From Nitrospinota bacterium (GTDB lineage Bacteria > UBA8248): a stretch of 13,384 bases of DNA. The notes under the pieces are model-generated. The model worked only from the letters and a program-made list of their open reading frames with translations. It searched no databases and had not been told where the DNA came from. Shown here piece after piece: positions 5,041-12,773 of this stretch (the stretch's first letter is position 1; each line of letters begins with the position of its first letter). The position numbers and the translations under genes are program-made. The DNA lies in NCBI GenBank assembly GCA_003506735.1, contig DNYS01000296.1, forward strand, positions 1 through 13,384, written 5' to 3'.

Positions 5041-7188
5041 ATGGTTACCGAATCCCGGTCCAGTACACAGGTTGCCGCCGGAATCATCCGGAGTGAGGGG
5101 CGAATCCTCATCTGCCGGCGTCCGGAGGGCGCGCATTTGGCCGGGAAGTGGGAGTTTCCCGGGGGCAAGGTGGAACCGGGCGAAACCCACAAAGAGGCCC
5201 TTCTTCGCGAGATTCGGGAGGAGTTGGATATCGATGTGGAGGTGGGTTCCCTCCGGTGGAAAACCCGCCACACGTATCCTGACCGGATCGTTCATCTGCG
5301 CTTTTACGAGTGCCGCCCGATGGGCGGCGACCTCAAAGACAACGGCGTCGCCGCGCATGAATGGGTTCTCCCCGCCGATCTGGGCCGGTTCGATTTTCTG
5401 CCCGCCGATGTACCTTTAATCGAAATGCTGAATGAAAATCCCGCACCCGGCCGGGCGGAATCCCCCCAGCCGAATTTGGAGGATGCCTACCGGGCCTGCG
5501 CCCGGATGGCCGCCGCGCATTACGAGAATTTCCCGGTGGCCTCGCGATTTTTACCGGCGCGGATGCGCCGCCATGTGGCGGCTCTGTATGCCTTCGCACG
5601 GTGCGCCGACGATTTCGCCGATCTGCCCGGGTCCGCTCCGGAGGATGAGCGCCTCGCCATGCTGGACGAGTGGGAAGGGGCACTGGAGGCCGCGGGCGAG
5701 GGCCGCGCCGAGGGAGATGTGTTTACCGCCCTGGCCGGTACGATTAGCGTCCATGACCTTCCCCTTCAGCCGTTCCGGGACCTGATCGCCGCCTTCCGGC
5801 AGGATGTCACGGTCTCCCGCTACGCGGATTATTCCGGACTGCTCGATTATTGCCGCCTGTCGGCGAATCCGGTGGGCCGCATCATGCTGATGCTCCATGG
5901 CGTCCGGGACGAGGAGGCGTTCCGGGCCTCGGACGCCATCTGCTCGGCTCTTCAGATTGCCAACCATCTTCAGGATGTGAAGGAGGACTACCTCCGGGGC
6001 AGGGTGTATCTCCCCCAGGCCGATCTCGCGGCCTTCGGGGTGCCGGAAGAAGAGTTGGCGGGCGAGACCGCGGGAGCGGAGCTTCGGGCCCTGATGGCCT
6101 TTCAGATCAGGCGCACACGCGGGCTTTTTGCCGAGGGCCTTCCCCTGCTCGGGCGAACCGGGGGCGCATTCGGGCGCGAACTCCGGGCCATCTTCCGGGG
6201 AGGGCTTGCCGCGCTCGAATCTATCGAGCGGGTGGACCACGATATTTTGAAGGGCTCGCCGCGCCTGACGCCCGGCGATAAGGCGGCCTGCGTTGCCGCC
6301 GCCTTTCTCCCGGCGGACCGGCTCGGGAGGCGCATCGGCGGCGAGGCGAACGCACGGGCCGACTGGAATTATTGCCGTTGGTATGTCCGCTCCAGCCGTT
6401 CGAGTTTTTCCCTGGCATTTCTCTCCCTGCCGCCCGCCCGCCGCCGCGCCCTCTCGGCGATATACGGGTACTGCCGGGCAGTGGACGATATCGCCGACAA
6501 CCCCGGCGATCGGGGCGAAAAGCTCCGCCGCCTGGACGAATGGGCCGATGCCGTCGCCCATCTCCAGGAGCGCGAGCACCGCCATCCCATCCTCCGGGCG
6601 CTCAAGCCCGCGGTCGCGGCCTACGGCGTCTCCATCCGAGACCTGCTCGATGTTTGCAGCGGCGTGGGGATGGATCTGGATCAGAACCGCTACCGGACCT
6701 TCGATGAACTTTGCGGCTACTGCGACAAGGTCGCCTCGGCCGTCGGGCTGGCCTGTCTCAAGGTGTTCGGGGAAAACTCCGAGGCCGGGACCGGGTACGG
6801 ACGCACCCTGGGGCGGGCCCTTCAGCTCACGAATATTTTGCGCGATCTGTGGGCGGATGCCGCCGAGGACAGAATCTACCTGCCCCTCGATGATCTGCGC
6901 CGCTTCGGGGTGGCGGAGGAGACCATCCTTCGCGGGGAGCGCACCGAGGCGCTGACGGCGCTCCTGCGGTTCGAGGGGGAGCGGGCCCGGGAGTTGTTCC
7001 AAAAGGCAAACGATCTTCTCCCCAAAAACAGCCATTGGCGTCTTTTCCCGGCCCGGTTCATGGGCCGCGTCTACGGGAAAGTTCTCGAAAATATGATGGC
7101 CGCCGATTTCCCGGGGCCGGGGCCGAGGCTATCCCTCTCGAAATGGGCAAAATTTCGCGAGGCCTTCCTCTGCCTTCTCGTATGGTGA
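5041..7188 (+). CDS. hpnCD: Nudix-HpnC-HpnD fusion (squalene synthesis)
   Basis: One 715-residue frame holds three enzymes. Residues 1-130 are a MutT-like Nudix domain with G42-x5-E48-x7-R56-E57-I-R-E60-E61-L-D63-I, a full Nudix box except Asp63 for the last Gly. Residues about 144-425 are HpnC-like (hydroxysqualene synthase; aspartate motifs CADDFAD at 189-194 and QDVKED at 311-316). Residues about 438-715 are HpnD-like (presqualene diphosphate synthase; AVDDIAD at 480-486 and RDLWADAAEDR at 601-611, then IYLP). HpnD joins two farnesyl diphosphates and HpnC converts the product to hydroxysqualene; both release diphosphate. The C-terminal ATGGTGA overlaps hpnE. These enzymes are usually separate proteins. 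The Nudix substrate is unknown: a damaged nucleotide, as in MutT, or a prenyl diphosphate are both possible. Confidence 0.93.
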   Translation: MVTESRSSTQVAAGIIRSEGRILICRRPEGAHLAGKWEFPGGKVEPGETHKEALLREIREELDIDVEVGSLRWKTRHTYPDRIVHLRFYECRPMGGDLKDNGVAAHEWVLPADLGRFDFLPADVPLIEMLNENPAPGRAESPQPNLEDAYRACARMAAAHYENFPVASRFLPARMRRHVAALYAFARCADDFADLPGSAPEDERLAMLDEWEGALEAAGEGRAEGDVFTALAGTISVHDLPLQPFRDLIAAFRQDVTVSRYADYSGLLDYCRLSANPVGRIMLMLHGVRDEEAFRASDAICSALQIANHLQDVKEDYLRGRVYLPQADLAAFGVPEEELAGETAGAELRALMAFQIRRTRGLFAEGLPLLGRTGGAFGRELRAIFRGGLAALESIERVDHDILKGSPRLTPGDKAACVAAAFLPADRLGRRIGGEANARADWNYCRWYVRSSRSSFSLAFLSLPPARRRALSAIYGYCRAVDDIADNPGDRGEKLRRLDEWADAVAHLQEREHRHPILRALKPAVAAYGVSIRDLLDVCSGVGMDLDQNRYRTFDELCGYCDKVASAVGLACLKVFGENSEAGTGYGRTLGRALQLTNILRDLWADAAEDRIYLPLDDLRRFGVAEETILRGERTEALTALLRFEGERARELFQKANDLLPKNSHWRLFPARFMGRVYGKVLENMMAADFPGPGPRLSLSKWAKFREAFLCLLVW

Positions 7189-8546
7189 ACGCCTCCGGTC
7201 AGGGAGAGGGCGCGCCCATCGCCGTCATCGGGGCCGGATTCGCGGGCGCCTCGGCGGCGTTGTCCCTGGCGGATGCCGGCCGGCGCGTCCTCCTGCTCGA
7301 AGCGGGCCCCCTTCCCGGCGGCCGGGCGAGGAGTTTCCTCGACCCCCGCTCTGGGCTGGAACTCGACTGGGGCCCCCACCTGTTCATGCGGGCCAATCCC
7401 GCCATTCGGGAATTCCTCGAGCGAATCGGCGCATCACCGCAGCTTCGGTTCGATCGCTCCCTCGATCTCACCTACCGCCTGGCGGATGAAAGCGCCCCGG
7501 GCGGCCTTCGCCGGGAGCGCCTGGCGTTTCCCGGCCGGGGAGGGGTGCTGGGCGCGCTCTGGGGGCTCTTTCGGTGGCGCGGCCCCAACGCCACTGCAAG
7601 AATTTCCATCCTGAAGGGCTTGGCCAGGCTCCTCCGGGAAAGCCCTCCTTCCGGGGCCGGGGGAGAGACGGTGGACCGGCTTCTGGCCGGACTGGGCCAG
7701 GGAGAGCCCGAACGCAAATGGTTTTGGGAGCCCTTCTCGCGGGCGGTTCTCAATGTCCGGATGGAGGAGGGAAGCGGCGATTTGTTCCGGAGGGTCGTCG
7801 CCGAGGCATTCGGCGCGGGGCCTTCGGGGGCCGCGCTCGGATCTCCGGGGGTGCCGATGGGGCCCTTTTGGGGGGATCGGGCCTGCGATGCGATTCGCCG
7901 GCGGGGCGGCGAAGTTCGGATGGGCGCGGCCGTGCGGCGAATCCGGGTGGAAGGGGGCGTGGTGCGCGGAGTGATTCTTTTGGGGGGCGAGTTGCTGGAA
8001 GCCGCCCGGGTGATCGCCGCCGTCCCCCCCCCAGCCCTGCTCGGGATGCTGCCCGATGAAATTCGGGGCCTGCGCCCCTGGAGCGAACTTTCCCGCCTGA
8101 AGCCGGGTCCGATCGCGAGCGTCTATTTATGGCTGGATCGCCCCGAGCCGGGCCCGGCCTTCGAGGCGATCATGAATGAGCCCTGGCAGTGGCTTTTCCG
8201 GCCGCGGTATCCAGGAGAAGAAGATACGCCCATCGCCCTCCTCTGCGGAGGGGCGGATTCCCTCGCCGCCGCATCGAGGGATGAGATGGCCCTGTCGGCC
8301 GAAAGAACGGCCGCGAGAATCTTTCCCGGGGCCGGAATCCGGCGGGTCCTGGTGGTCCGCGAGCGGGCCGCGACCTGGGCCACCGGCGTGGGGGAGCAGG
8401 CCTGGCGCCCGGCGGCGAAAACGCCTGTGGAGGGGCTGATTCTCGCCGGCGACTGGACTGCGACCCAGCTTCCGGCAACATGTGAGGGCGCGGTCCGGAG
8501 CGGCATCCGGGCCGCCGAGGTAGCCTTGGCCCCAACTGCGGTTTGA
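7182..8546 (+). CDS. hpnE: hydroxysqualene dehydroxylase (squalene-associated FAD-dependent desaturase)
   Basis: HpnE reduces hydroxysqualene to squalene with FAD, completing the three-step bacterial squalene route begun by the preceding fusion. From ATG 7182 the protein is 454 residues. It has an N-terminal dinucleotide-binding fold (IAVIGAGFAGASAA, glycines at 17-22; acidic Glu40 ending the second strand) and the amine-oxidase signature GGRARSF at 46-52. The C-terminal FAD motif reads LILAGDWTATQLPATCEGAV. The start codon overlaps the hpnCD stop (ATGGTGA), so the two are translationally coupled; GTG at 7185 is an equally possible start. The frame is open back to 7035, but that part lies inside hpnCD. 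No signal peptide. The phytoene-desaturase family is broad, but the neighbours make HpnE the best call. Confidence 0.9.
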   Translation: MVNASGQGEGAPIAVIGAGFAGASAALSLADAGRRVLLLEAGPLPGGRARSFLDPRSGLELDWGPHLFMRANPAIREFLERIGASPQLRFDRSLDLTYRLADESAPGGLRRERLAFPGRGGVLGALWGLFRWRGPNATARISILKGLARLLRESPPSGAGGETVDRLLAGLGQGEPERKWFWEPFSRAVLNVRMEEGSGDLFRRVVAEAFGAGPSGAALGSPGVPMGPFWGDRACDAIRRRGGEVRMGAAVRRIRVEGGVVRGVILLGGELLEAARVIAAVPPPALLGMLPDEIRGLRPWSELSRLKPGPIASVYLWLDRPEPGPAFEAIMNEPWQWLFRPRYPGEEDTPIALLCGGADSLAAASRDEMALSAERTAARIFPGAGIRRVLVVRERAATWATGVGEQAWRPAAKTPVEGLILAGDWTATQLPATCEGAVRSGIRAAEVALAPTAV

Positions 8547-8597
8547 GGCAGTGTTTTAAAGGGGGGCGGTTTGAGCAAATCGGCATGGAGGGATAAC

Positions 8598-9503
8598 ATG
8601 GAGGGGTTGCGCCAAAATTTGCCAATTTCGCCCTTAGGGGCGGCCATGGGGAGTGACGCTGTGAACCTGAGCGAATCTCAGCTGAATGCGCTATGCAGCT
8701 TGCTGGAGGAAGATCAGCCCGCCACCCTCCAGGCCCTCGACCATCAGATTGCCGTGCTGGGCGACGATGATCGAGAGCGGCTGTTCGAGCGGTTATCGCA
8801 GTCCGAGGGGCACCGGATTTCCATTCCGCCCGCGCTCGAGGAGTTCCACCGCACCCGCCTTGAGCGCGTGTTTTCGGACTGGTCCGTTTCCGGCCGGGAG
8901 GATTCCCAGTTGGAGGAAGGGGTGTTCCTCCTGGCATCCTTCGGATACCCGCTCGATAATTTAAGCGATTGCGTCGCCGAATTGGACCAGATGGCGGATG
9001 AGCTCCGCTCCCGCCTGGAGGGCGTGAGCGAGCCCCGCGATATCGTCCGCCACACGGCCTACTACCTTCATGAAGAACTGGGATTCAAGGGGGGCAGGAG
9101 CAAGTATTACGATCCGGAAAACTGCTACCTCAACCGGGTACTCGCCCGGAGGGAGGGGATGCCCATTGCGCTTTCGATCATCTACATACTGATAGGCCGG
9201 CGGCTGGACCTGTCCTTCCGCGGGGTGGGCATGCCCGGCCACTTTCTTCTAAAGTATGAAGTGCCAGACGCTCCCATCTACATCGATCCCTTCGATCGGG
9301 GGAAGATTGTCTCGGTGCAGGATTGCGCCGATATCGTGCGCGGCATGGGATATCATTTTGACATCCGGTTCTTAAAAGAGACGCCGGACCTGCGCGTGGT
9401 CGAGCGCATGCTCAACAACCTGATCGGCATTTTCCACCGTGAAGGCGACGAGGAACGCTCCCGGCGGCTCGTGCGCTACCGGGAAATTATCCAGCGAGGT
9501 TAA
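8598..9503 (+). CDS. SirB1/YchA-like transglutaminase-core protein
   Basis: The protein is 301 residues from ATG 8598, chosen because GGAGGG (8587-8592) stands 5 nt upstream; TTG 8571 would add nine residues. The C-terminal half carries the SirB1/UPF0162 signature: YYDPENCYLNRVLARREGMPI at 170-190, broken here as YYDPENCYLN plus RVLARREGMPI. ALSIIYILIGRRL, GVGMPGHFLLKY (His215) and IYIDPFDRG (Asp230) follow. This is the transglutaminase-like core (Transglut_core2) in which the catalytic cysteine is usually not retained at the expected place. The helical N-terminal part (25-165) resembles the same family. The physiological role is not established. It sits 51 bp after hpnE and 54 bp before the phosphatase-like Sec gene. 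Confidence 0.82.
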   Translation: MEGLRQNLPISPLGAAMGSDAVNLSESQLNALCSLLEEDQPATLQALDHQIAVLGDDDRERLFERLSQSEGHRISIPPALEEFHRTRLERVFSDWSVSGREDSQLEEGVFLLASFGYPLDNLSDCVAELDQMADELRSRLEGVSEPRDIVRHTAYYLHEELGFKGGRSKYYDPENCYLNRVLARREGMPIALSIIYILIGRRLDLSFRGVGMPGHFLLKYEVPDAPIYIDPFDRGKIVSVQDCADIVRGMGYHFDIRFLKETPDLRVVERMLNNLIGIFHREGDEERSRRLVRYREIIQRG

Positions 9504-9546
9504 ACGGAACGACGCTTCCTGCGGGAATGCGACGCTACCATTCACC

Positions 9547-9552
9547 GAGGAG
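9547..9552 (+). promoter_or_regulatory. ribosome binding site of the phosphatase-like Sec gene
   Basis: GAGGAG, 5 nt before ATG 9558. It fixes the start of the gene interrupted by UGA and shows that the upstream part is a properly initiated gene. Confidence 0.7.
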
Positions 9553-9557
9553 TGAGC

Positions 9558-10007
9558 ATGGACCAGTATTCCGCATCCGAAAATATTTCCTTCGGCGGCC
9601 AACCGACGCTTGAAGACCTCAAGGCGCTTGCCGCCAAGGGGGTGAAGACCATCATTAACACGAGGCTGCCCAGCGAGGACCAGGGCGAGCTTCCTCCGGA
9701 GCGCGCCAAAGCCGAGGTCGAGGCGCTGGGAATGACCTATCTCAACATTCCGGTGTCTTCCTCGGAATTCAGCGATGAGTCGCTCGCCGAGGTGAGCCGC
9801 GCCATCAGCGAGGCGGCCGCCGAGGGCGAAACGTTTGTTCACTGAATGGCCTCTGGGCGAGCCGGGATTTGCTCGCTGGTGCACCTTGCGGAAACGAACA
9901 ATTGGACGAGCGAACAGATGGAAAAGGCGGCCGATGCGACCGGCTACAACTGGCGCGAAGCGAGGCTCGCCGACAAGTATCGGGAATTCATCAACAAGCG
10001 CGGCTAA
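9558..10007 (+). CDS. predicted selenoprotein: PTP/DUF442-like phosphatase with Sec at the catalytic cysteine
   Basis: The frame opens at ATG 9558, meets TGA at 9843-9845 (codon 96) and continues to TAA at 10005-10007: 149 residues if UGA is Sec. Residues 1-95 match the N-terminal part of small DUF442/dual-specificity-type phosphatases (ISFGGQPTLEDLKALAAKGV, TIINTRLPSED, YLNIPVSSSEF). Residue 96 is where the family has the P-loop nucleophile: FVH-U96-MASGR101-AG, His-Cys-x4-Arg in relatives such as HCASGNR. Residues 102-149 (ICSLVHLAETNNWTSEQ, ATGYNWREARL) continue the family's C-terminal helices. A candidate SECIS follows the UGA. Alternatives are a premature stop in a dying gene, or a separate start at the ATG abutting the TGA; neither explains why the stop falls exactly on the catalytic codon. 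Sec here could favour redox or peroxidase-type chemistry over phosphatase activity. Confidence 0.78.
9843..9845 (+). other. in-frame UGA predicted to encode selenocysteine (Sec96)
   Basis: TGA flanked by Val-His on the 5' side and Met-Ala-Ser-Gly-Arg on the 3' side, at the position of the catalytic cysteine of the H-C-x4-R loop. The same frame stays open for 53 more codons with family-like sequence. Confidence 0.75.
9857..9876 (+). promoter_or_regulatory. candidate bacterial SECIS hairpin in the phosphatase-like gene
   Basis: GCGAGC (9857-9862) and GCTCGC (9871-9876) form a perfect 6-bp stem around the 8-nt loop CGGGATTT, with one further G-T pair outside. The loop begins 18 nt after the UGA and has G at its second position with a GGG run, recalling the GG loop of the E. 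coli fdhF SECIS. It differs in sequence from the hairpins of the DsbA-like genes. Confidence 0.7.
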
Positions 10008-10058
10008 GGCCGGGCCCATTTTTGCGTTTCGTATTTTTCAAGGTAGGAGATGAGCCGA

Positions 10059-11750
10059 ATGCCGGAGGAGAAAACTGGCCTGAACAAATTCAGCCGGCGC
10101 ATCACGCAGCCGCCATCGCAGGCGGCCTCGCAGGCCATGTTGTATGGCGCCGGGCTGGACGAGAAGGACATGGGCAATCCGCAGGTCGGGATCGCCAGCA
10201 TGTGGTGGGAGGGAAATACGTGCAACTTCCATCTGAATACACTGGCGAACCTGGTCAAGGAGAGTGTCAACGAAGGCAAAAAGATGGTGGGGCTCATCTT
10301 CAACACCATCGGCGTCAGCGACGGCATCTCGATGGGTACCGAGGGGATGAAATACTCCCTTCAATCGCGGGAGATTATCGCCGATTCGATTGAAACCGTG
10401 GTCAGCGCCCAGTGGTACGACGCGGTGGTGACGCTGCCGGGATGCGACAAGAACATGCCCGGCTCGATCATCGCGATGGGAAGGTTGAACCGGCCGAGCC
10501 TGATGGTATACGGGGGAACCATCAGCCCCGGATTTTTGGACGGAGAGAAACTGGACGTGGTGTCCACCTTCCAGGCCTACGGCGAGCTGTTCAGCGGAAA
10601 GATTGACGAGGACCGATTCCAGCAGATCATCCGCCATTCCTGCCCGAGCGGCGGCGCCTGCGGGGGGATGTATACGGCGAACACGATGTCCTCCGCCATC
10701 GAAACGCTGGGGATGAGCCTGCCCTACAGTTCCTCAAATCCCGCCATGAGCGAGGAGAAGCGGAACGAATGCCTGAACGTGGGCGATGCCATCTACAACC
10801 TCATCGAAAACGACATCAAGCCCAGTGATATCATGACGAAGGAGGCGTTCGAGAACGCGATCGTCATCATCATGGCGCTGGGCGGCTCGACCAACGCGGT
10901 CATGCATATGATCGCCATGGCGAAGACGGTCGATGTGGACGTGAACATCGACGACTTTCAGCGCATCAGCGACAAGACGCCCTTCCTGGCCGATTTGAAA
11001 CCGAGCGGGCAGTACGTGATGGAGGACCTCCACAATGTCGGAGGCGTGCCCGCGGTGCAAAAACTTCTCCTGAAAGAGGGGTACCTCAACGGCAATTGCC
11101 TCACCGTGACGGGAAAGACGCTGGCAGAAAACCTGGAATCCGTCCCGGATCTGGCTCAGGGGCAGAAAATCATCTCCCTGCCCTCGAACCCGATCAAGGA
11201 AACCGGGCACCTTCAGATTCTATACGGCAACCTCTCGCCCGAGGGCGCGGTCGCGAAAATCACCGGTAAGGAAGGCCTTTATTTCGAGGGACCCGCGCGG
11301 GTGTACGACTCCGAGGAGGACACGCTCAAGGGCCTTGAGCAAGAGAAAATTCAAAAAGGCGATGTCATCGTCATCCGCTTCGAAGGGCCCAGGGGAGGCC
11401 CCGGGATGCGGGAAATGCTCACGGTGAGCTCGGCCATCACGGGGATGGGGCTCGGAAGTGACGTCGCCCTCATCACCGACGGGCGCTTTTCGGGCGGTAC
11501 GCACGGCTTCGTCGTCGGCCACGTGACACCCGAGGCCCAGACCGGTGGCCTGATCGGCCTGATAAAAAACGGCGACAAAATCACCATCGACGCCCAAAGC
11601 CGGACGATGGAGGTGGACCTGAGCGAAGAGGAAATCGAGACCAGACGGAAAAAATGGACCGCGCCGCCGCTCCGGGTGAAGCGGGGCACGCTTCTCAAGT
11701 ATGCCAGGTGCGTATCGTCGGCGTCCGAGGGTTGCGTTACGGACGGGTAA
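10059..11750 (+). CDS. ilvD: dihydroxy-acid dehydratase
   Basis: IlvD dehydrates 2,3-dihydroxy-isovalerate and its methylvalerate homologue to the 2-oxo acids in valine, leucine and isoleucine synthesis, using an Fe-S cluster and Mg2+. From ATG 10059 the protein is 563 residues, typical for the family. Cluster-ligand cysteines lie in GNTCNFHL (Cys55), [10 protein letters not shown] (Cys129) and [16 protein letters not shown] (Cys201). [32 protein letters not shown] and the terminal [11 protein letters not shown] are also family signatures. Three cluster cysteines are consistent with the [2Fe-2S] type. Start: AGGAG at 10045-10049 is 9 nt before ATG 10059; ATG 10050, three codons earlier, could use AAGG at 10040-10043. 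It ends the plus-strand run and converges on the lipoprotein gene with 22 bp between stops. Confidence 0.96.
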   Translation: MPEEKTGLNKFSRRITQPPSQAASQAMLYGAGLDEKDMGNPQVGIASMWWEGNTCNFHLNTLANLVKESVNEGKKMVGLIFNTIGVSDGISMGTEGMKYSLQSREIIADSIETVVSAQWYDAVVTLPGCDKNMPGSIIAMGRLNRPSLMVYGGTISPGFLDGEKLDVVSTFQAYGELFSGKIDEDRFQQIIRHSCPSGGACGGMYTANTMSSAIETLGMSLPYSSSNPAMSEEKRNECLNVGDAIYNLIENDIKPSDIMTKEAFENAIVIIMALGGSTNAVMHMIAMAKTVDVDVNIDDFQRISDKTPFLADLKPSGQYVMEDLHNVGGVPAVQKLLLKEGYLNGNCLTVTGKTLAENLESVPDLAQGQKIISLPSNPIKETGHLQILYGNLSPEGAVAKITGKEGLYFEGPARVYDSEEDTLKGLEQEKIQKGDVIVIRFEGPRGGPGMREMLTVSSAITGMGLGSDVALITDGRFSGGTHGFVVGHVTPEAQTGGLIGLIKNGDKITIDAQSRTMEVDLSEEEIETRRKKWTAPPLRVKRGTLLKYARCVSSASEGCVTDG

Positions 11751-11772
11751 ATCCTGGGCGGCAAGCCCTCGC

Positions 11773-12570
11773 TCAGGTGTTCAGCAGGCCGTTCGAGTTT
11801 CCTCCGTTGAAAAGAGGCAGCGGGACCCGCCCTGGAATCCTCCCCACCACCCCGCGGTGCCGGATCTTTTTGCCGGTGATGCTGCGCCGGCATTTTTTCC
11901 AGGGGCCGGGAAACCGGGGACCCCGACGGGGGCGGGAGCAGTGATCGCGCGGGTTGGTGCCCCGTGTCACCTCGTAGCCATCCGAGTAGCCGTCCCGGTC
12001 GCTGTCCGGGTTTTTCGGGCTCAATTTGAGATACAGCACTTCCTCTCCATCGCTCAGCAAATCGCCGTCGGTGTCGAAAAGCAATGGGTTGGTTTTGTGG
12101 CGGCGAACCTCGGCGCCGTCGGGCAGGCCGTCCGAATCCGTGTCGGCGCTGTTCGGGTTGGTTTTGTGGCGGCGGACCTCGGCGAGGTCCGTCAGGCCGT
12201 CGCCGTCGCTGTCCACGCATGTTTTGAATCGAAACCGCGCCTGCGCGGAGGTCAGCGCCCGCCGAGCCCGCATGATGAACCGGGTCATCTGCGCCATGCC
12301 GGCGTTTTTCCGCTCCTCCAGCGCCTGGTAGACGGCGAACCGGGTCACGGCGAAGCGGACCGGCGCGCACAACTCCATGTCGCCCTTGCCGTCCAATGAA
12401 TCGAAGTCCCGGACGAGGAGGTCGAATTCCTTCTGGATGGATTTCTGGAGGATTTTCTCCGAGGCGGGGTTTACCGAGGCCTTGAATCCGTACTCGGCGC
12501 ATCCGCCGATCATGGCCGCGAGAACGAGCCAGGGAAGGGCGGAAAATACGGGGCGAAGGCGCGAAAACAT
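11773..12570 (-). CDS. lipoprotein with four thrombospondin type-3 calcium-binding repeats
   Basis: The protein is 265 residues from ATG 12570, chosen because it begins with a lipoprotein signal peptide (MFSRLRP, then a hydrophobic stretch) ending in the lipobox MIGGC with Cys24. The longer open frame up to 12750 lacks this. After a helical region (35-115) come four Asp-rich loops, DSDGDGLTD (120), DTDSDGLPD (143), DTDGDLLSD (166) and DSDRDGYSD (189), spaced exactly 23 residues apart. They match TSP3/EF-hand-like calcium-binding repeats found in OmpA-like and surface proteins. The tail (210-265) is basic and has no OmpA peptidoglycan-binding domain. It is probably exported and anchored in the outer membrane facing the periplasm or surface. 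The exact role is unknown. Confidence 0.85.
   Translation of the reverse strand: MFSRLRPVFSALPWLVLAAMIGGCAEYGFKASVNPASEKILQKSIQKEFDLLVRDFDSLDGKGDMELCAPVRFAVTRFAVYQALEERKNAGMAQMTRFIMRARRALTSAQARFRFKTCVDSDGDGLTDLAEVRRHKTNPNSADTDSDGLPDGAEVRRHKTNPLLFDTDGDLLSDGEEVLYLKLSPKNPDSDRDGYSDGYEVTRGTNPRDHCSRPRRGPRFPGPWKKCRRSITGKKIRHRGVVGRIPGRVPLPLFNGGNSNGLLNT
12086..12174 (-). repeat. 69-bp period repeat within the TSP3 region
   Basis: GGGTTGGTTTTGTGGCGGCG (plus strand) occurs at 12086-12105 and again at 12155-12174, 69 bp apart. It encodes the repeated EVRRHKTNP segment between calcium loops. The near-identity at DNA level points to recent internal duplication of one 23-codon unit. Confidence 0.8.
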
Positions 12571-12720
12571 CGGTGGGTTCTCCCGTTCATGGCTCGGACC
12601 GCGCATTCTTGTCTCCGCTGGGTCCATCCGATTGAGATGCGCCCACCTTACCACCGGGTTGCCGGAGCCGCACTTCTTCATGGCCGCCAGGGGCGGGCGC
12701 AACCCAGGGAATTCGGAAAA

Positions 12721-12742
12721 TACGAAACCCCGCGTATTCGTA
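12721..12742. promoter_or_regulatory. inverted repeat in the divergent lipoprotein/sirtuin intergenic region
   Basis: TACGAA (12721-12726) and TTCGTA (12737-12742) form a 6-bp inverted repeat with a 10-nt spacer. It lies about 32-53 bp upstream of the sirtuin start, in a comparatively AT-rich patch of the 203-bp gap 12571-12773. The size and place suit a dimeric repressor site, and TAAAAT at 12741-12746 could be a -10 element, but no good -35 accompanies it. It could be chance. Confidence 0.25.
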
Positions 12743-12760
12743 AAATACATCCGGGAAATA

Positions 12761-12766
12761 GAGGAG
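12761..12766 (+). promoter_or_regulatory. ribosome binding site fixing the TTG start of the sirtuin
   Basis: GAGGAG, 7 nt upstream of TTG 12774. No ATG or GTG in this frame lies between here and the first conserved motif. Confidence 0.7.
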
Positions 12767-12773
12767 AACGGGT

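Noticed and set aside
5551..7035. Minus-strand open frame of 494 codons opposite hpnCD
   Set aside because: It is a shadow of the GC-rich HpnC/HpnD coding sequence with no recognisable domains.
1143..10007. UGA might be reassigned to Trp or Gly genome-wide rather than Sec
   Set aside because: The DUF3891 gene, hpnCD and hpnE end in TGA at family-appropriate lengths, and the three in-frame UGAs fall only on catalytic cysteine positions.
9835..10053. Separate small gene after the UGA in the phosphatase-like gene
   Set aside because: The family-like sequence continues in the original frame to 10007. This overlapping ORF is in another frame with no ribosome binding site or motif. An ATG directly after the TGA is in frame but has no Shine-Dalgarno of its own.
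12040..12220. CRISPR-like or satellite repeat
   Set aside because: The 69-bp periodicity is explained by in-frame TSP3 protein repeats with no spacers.
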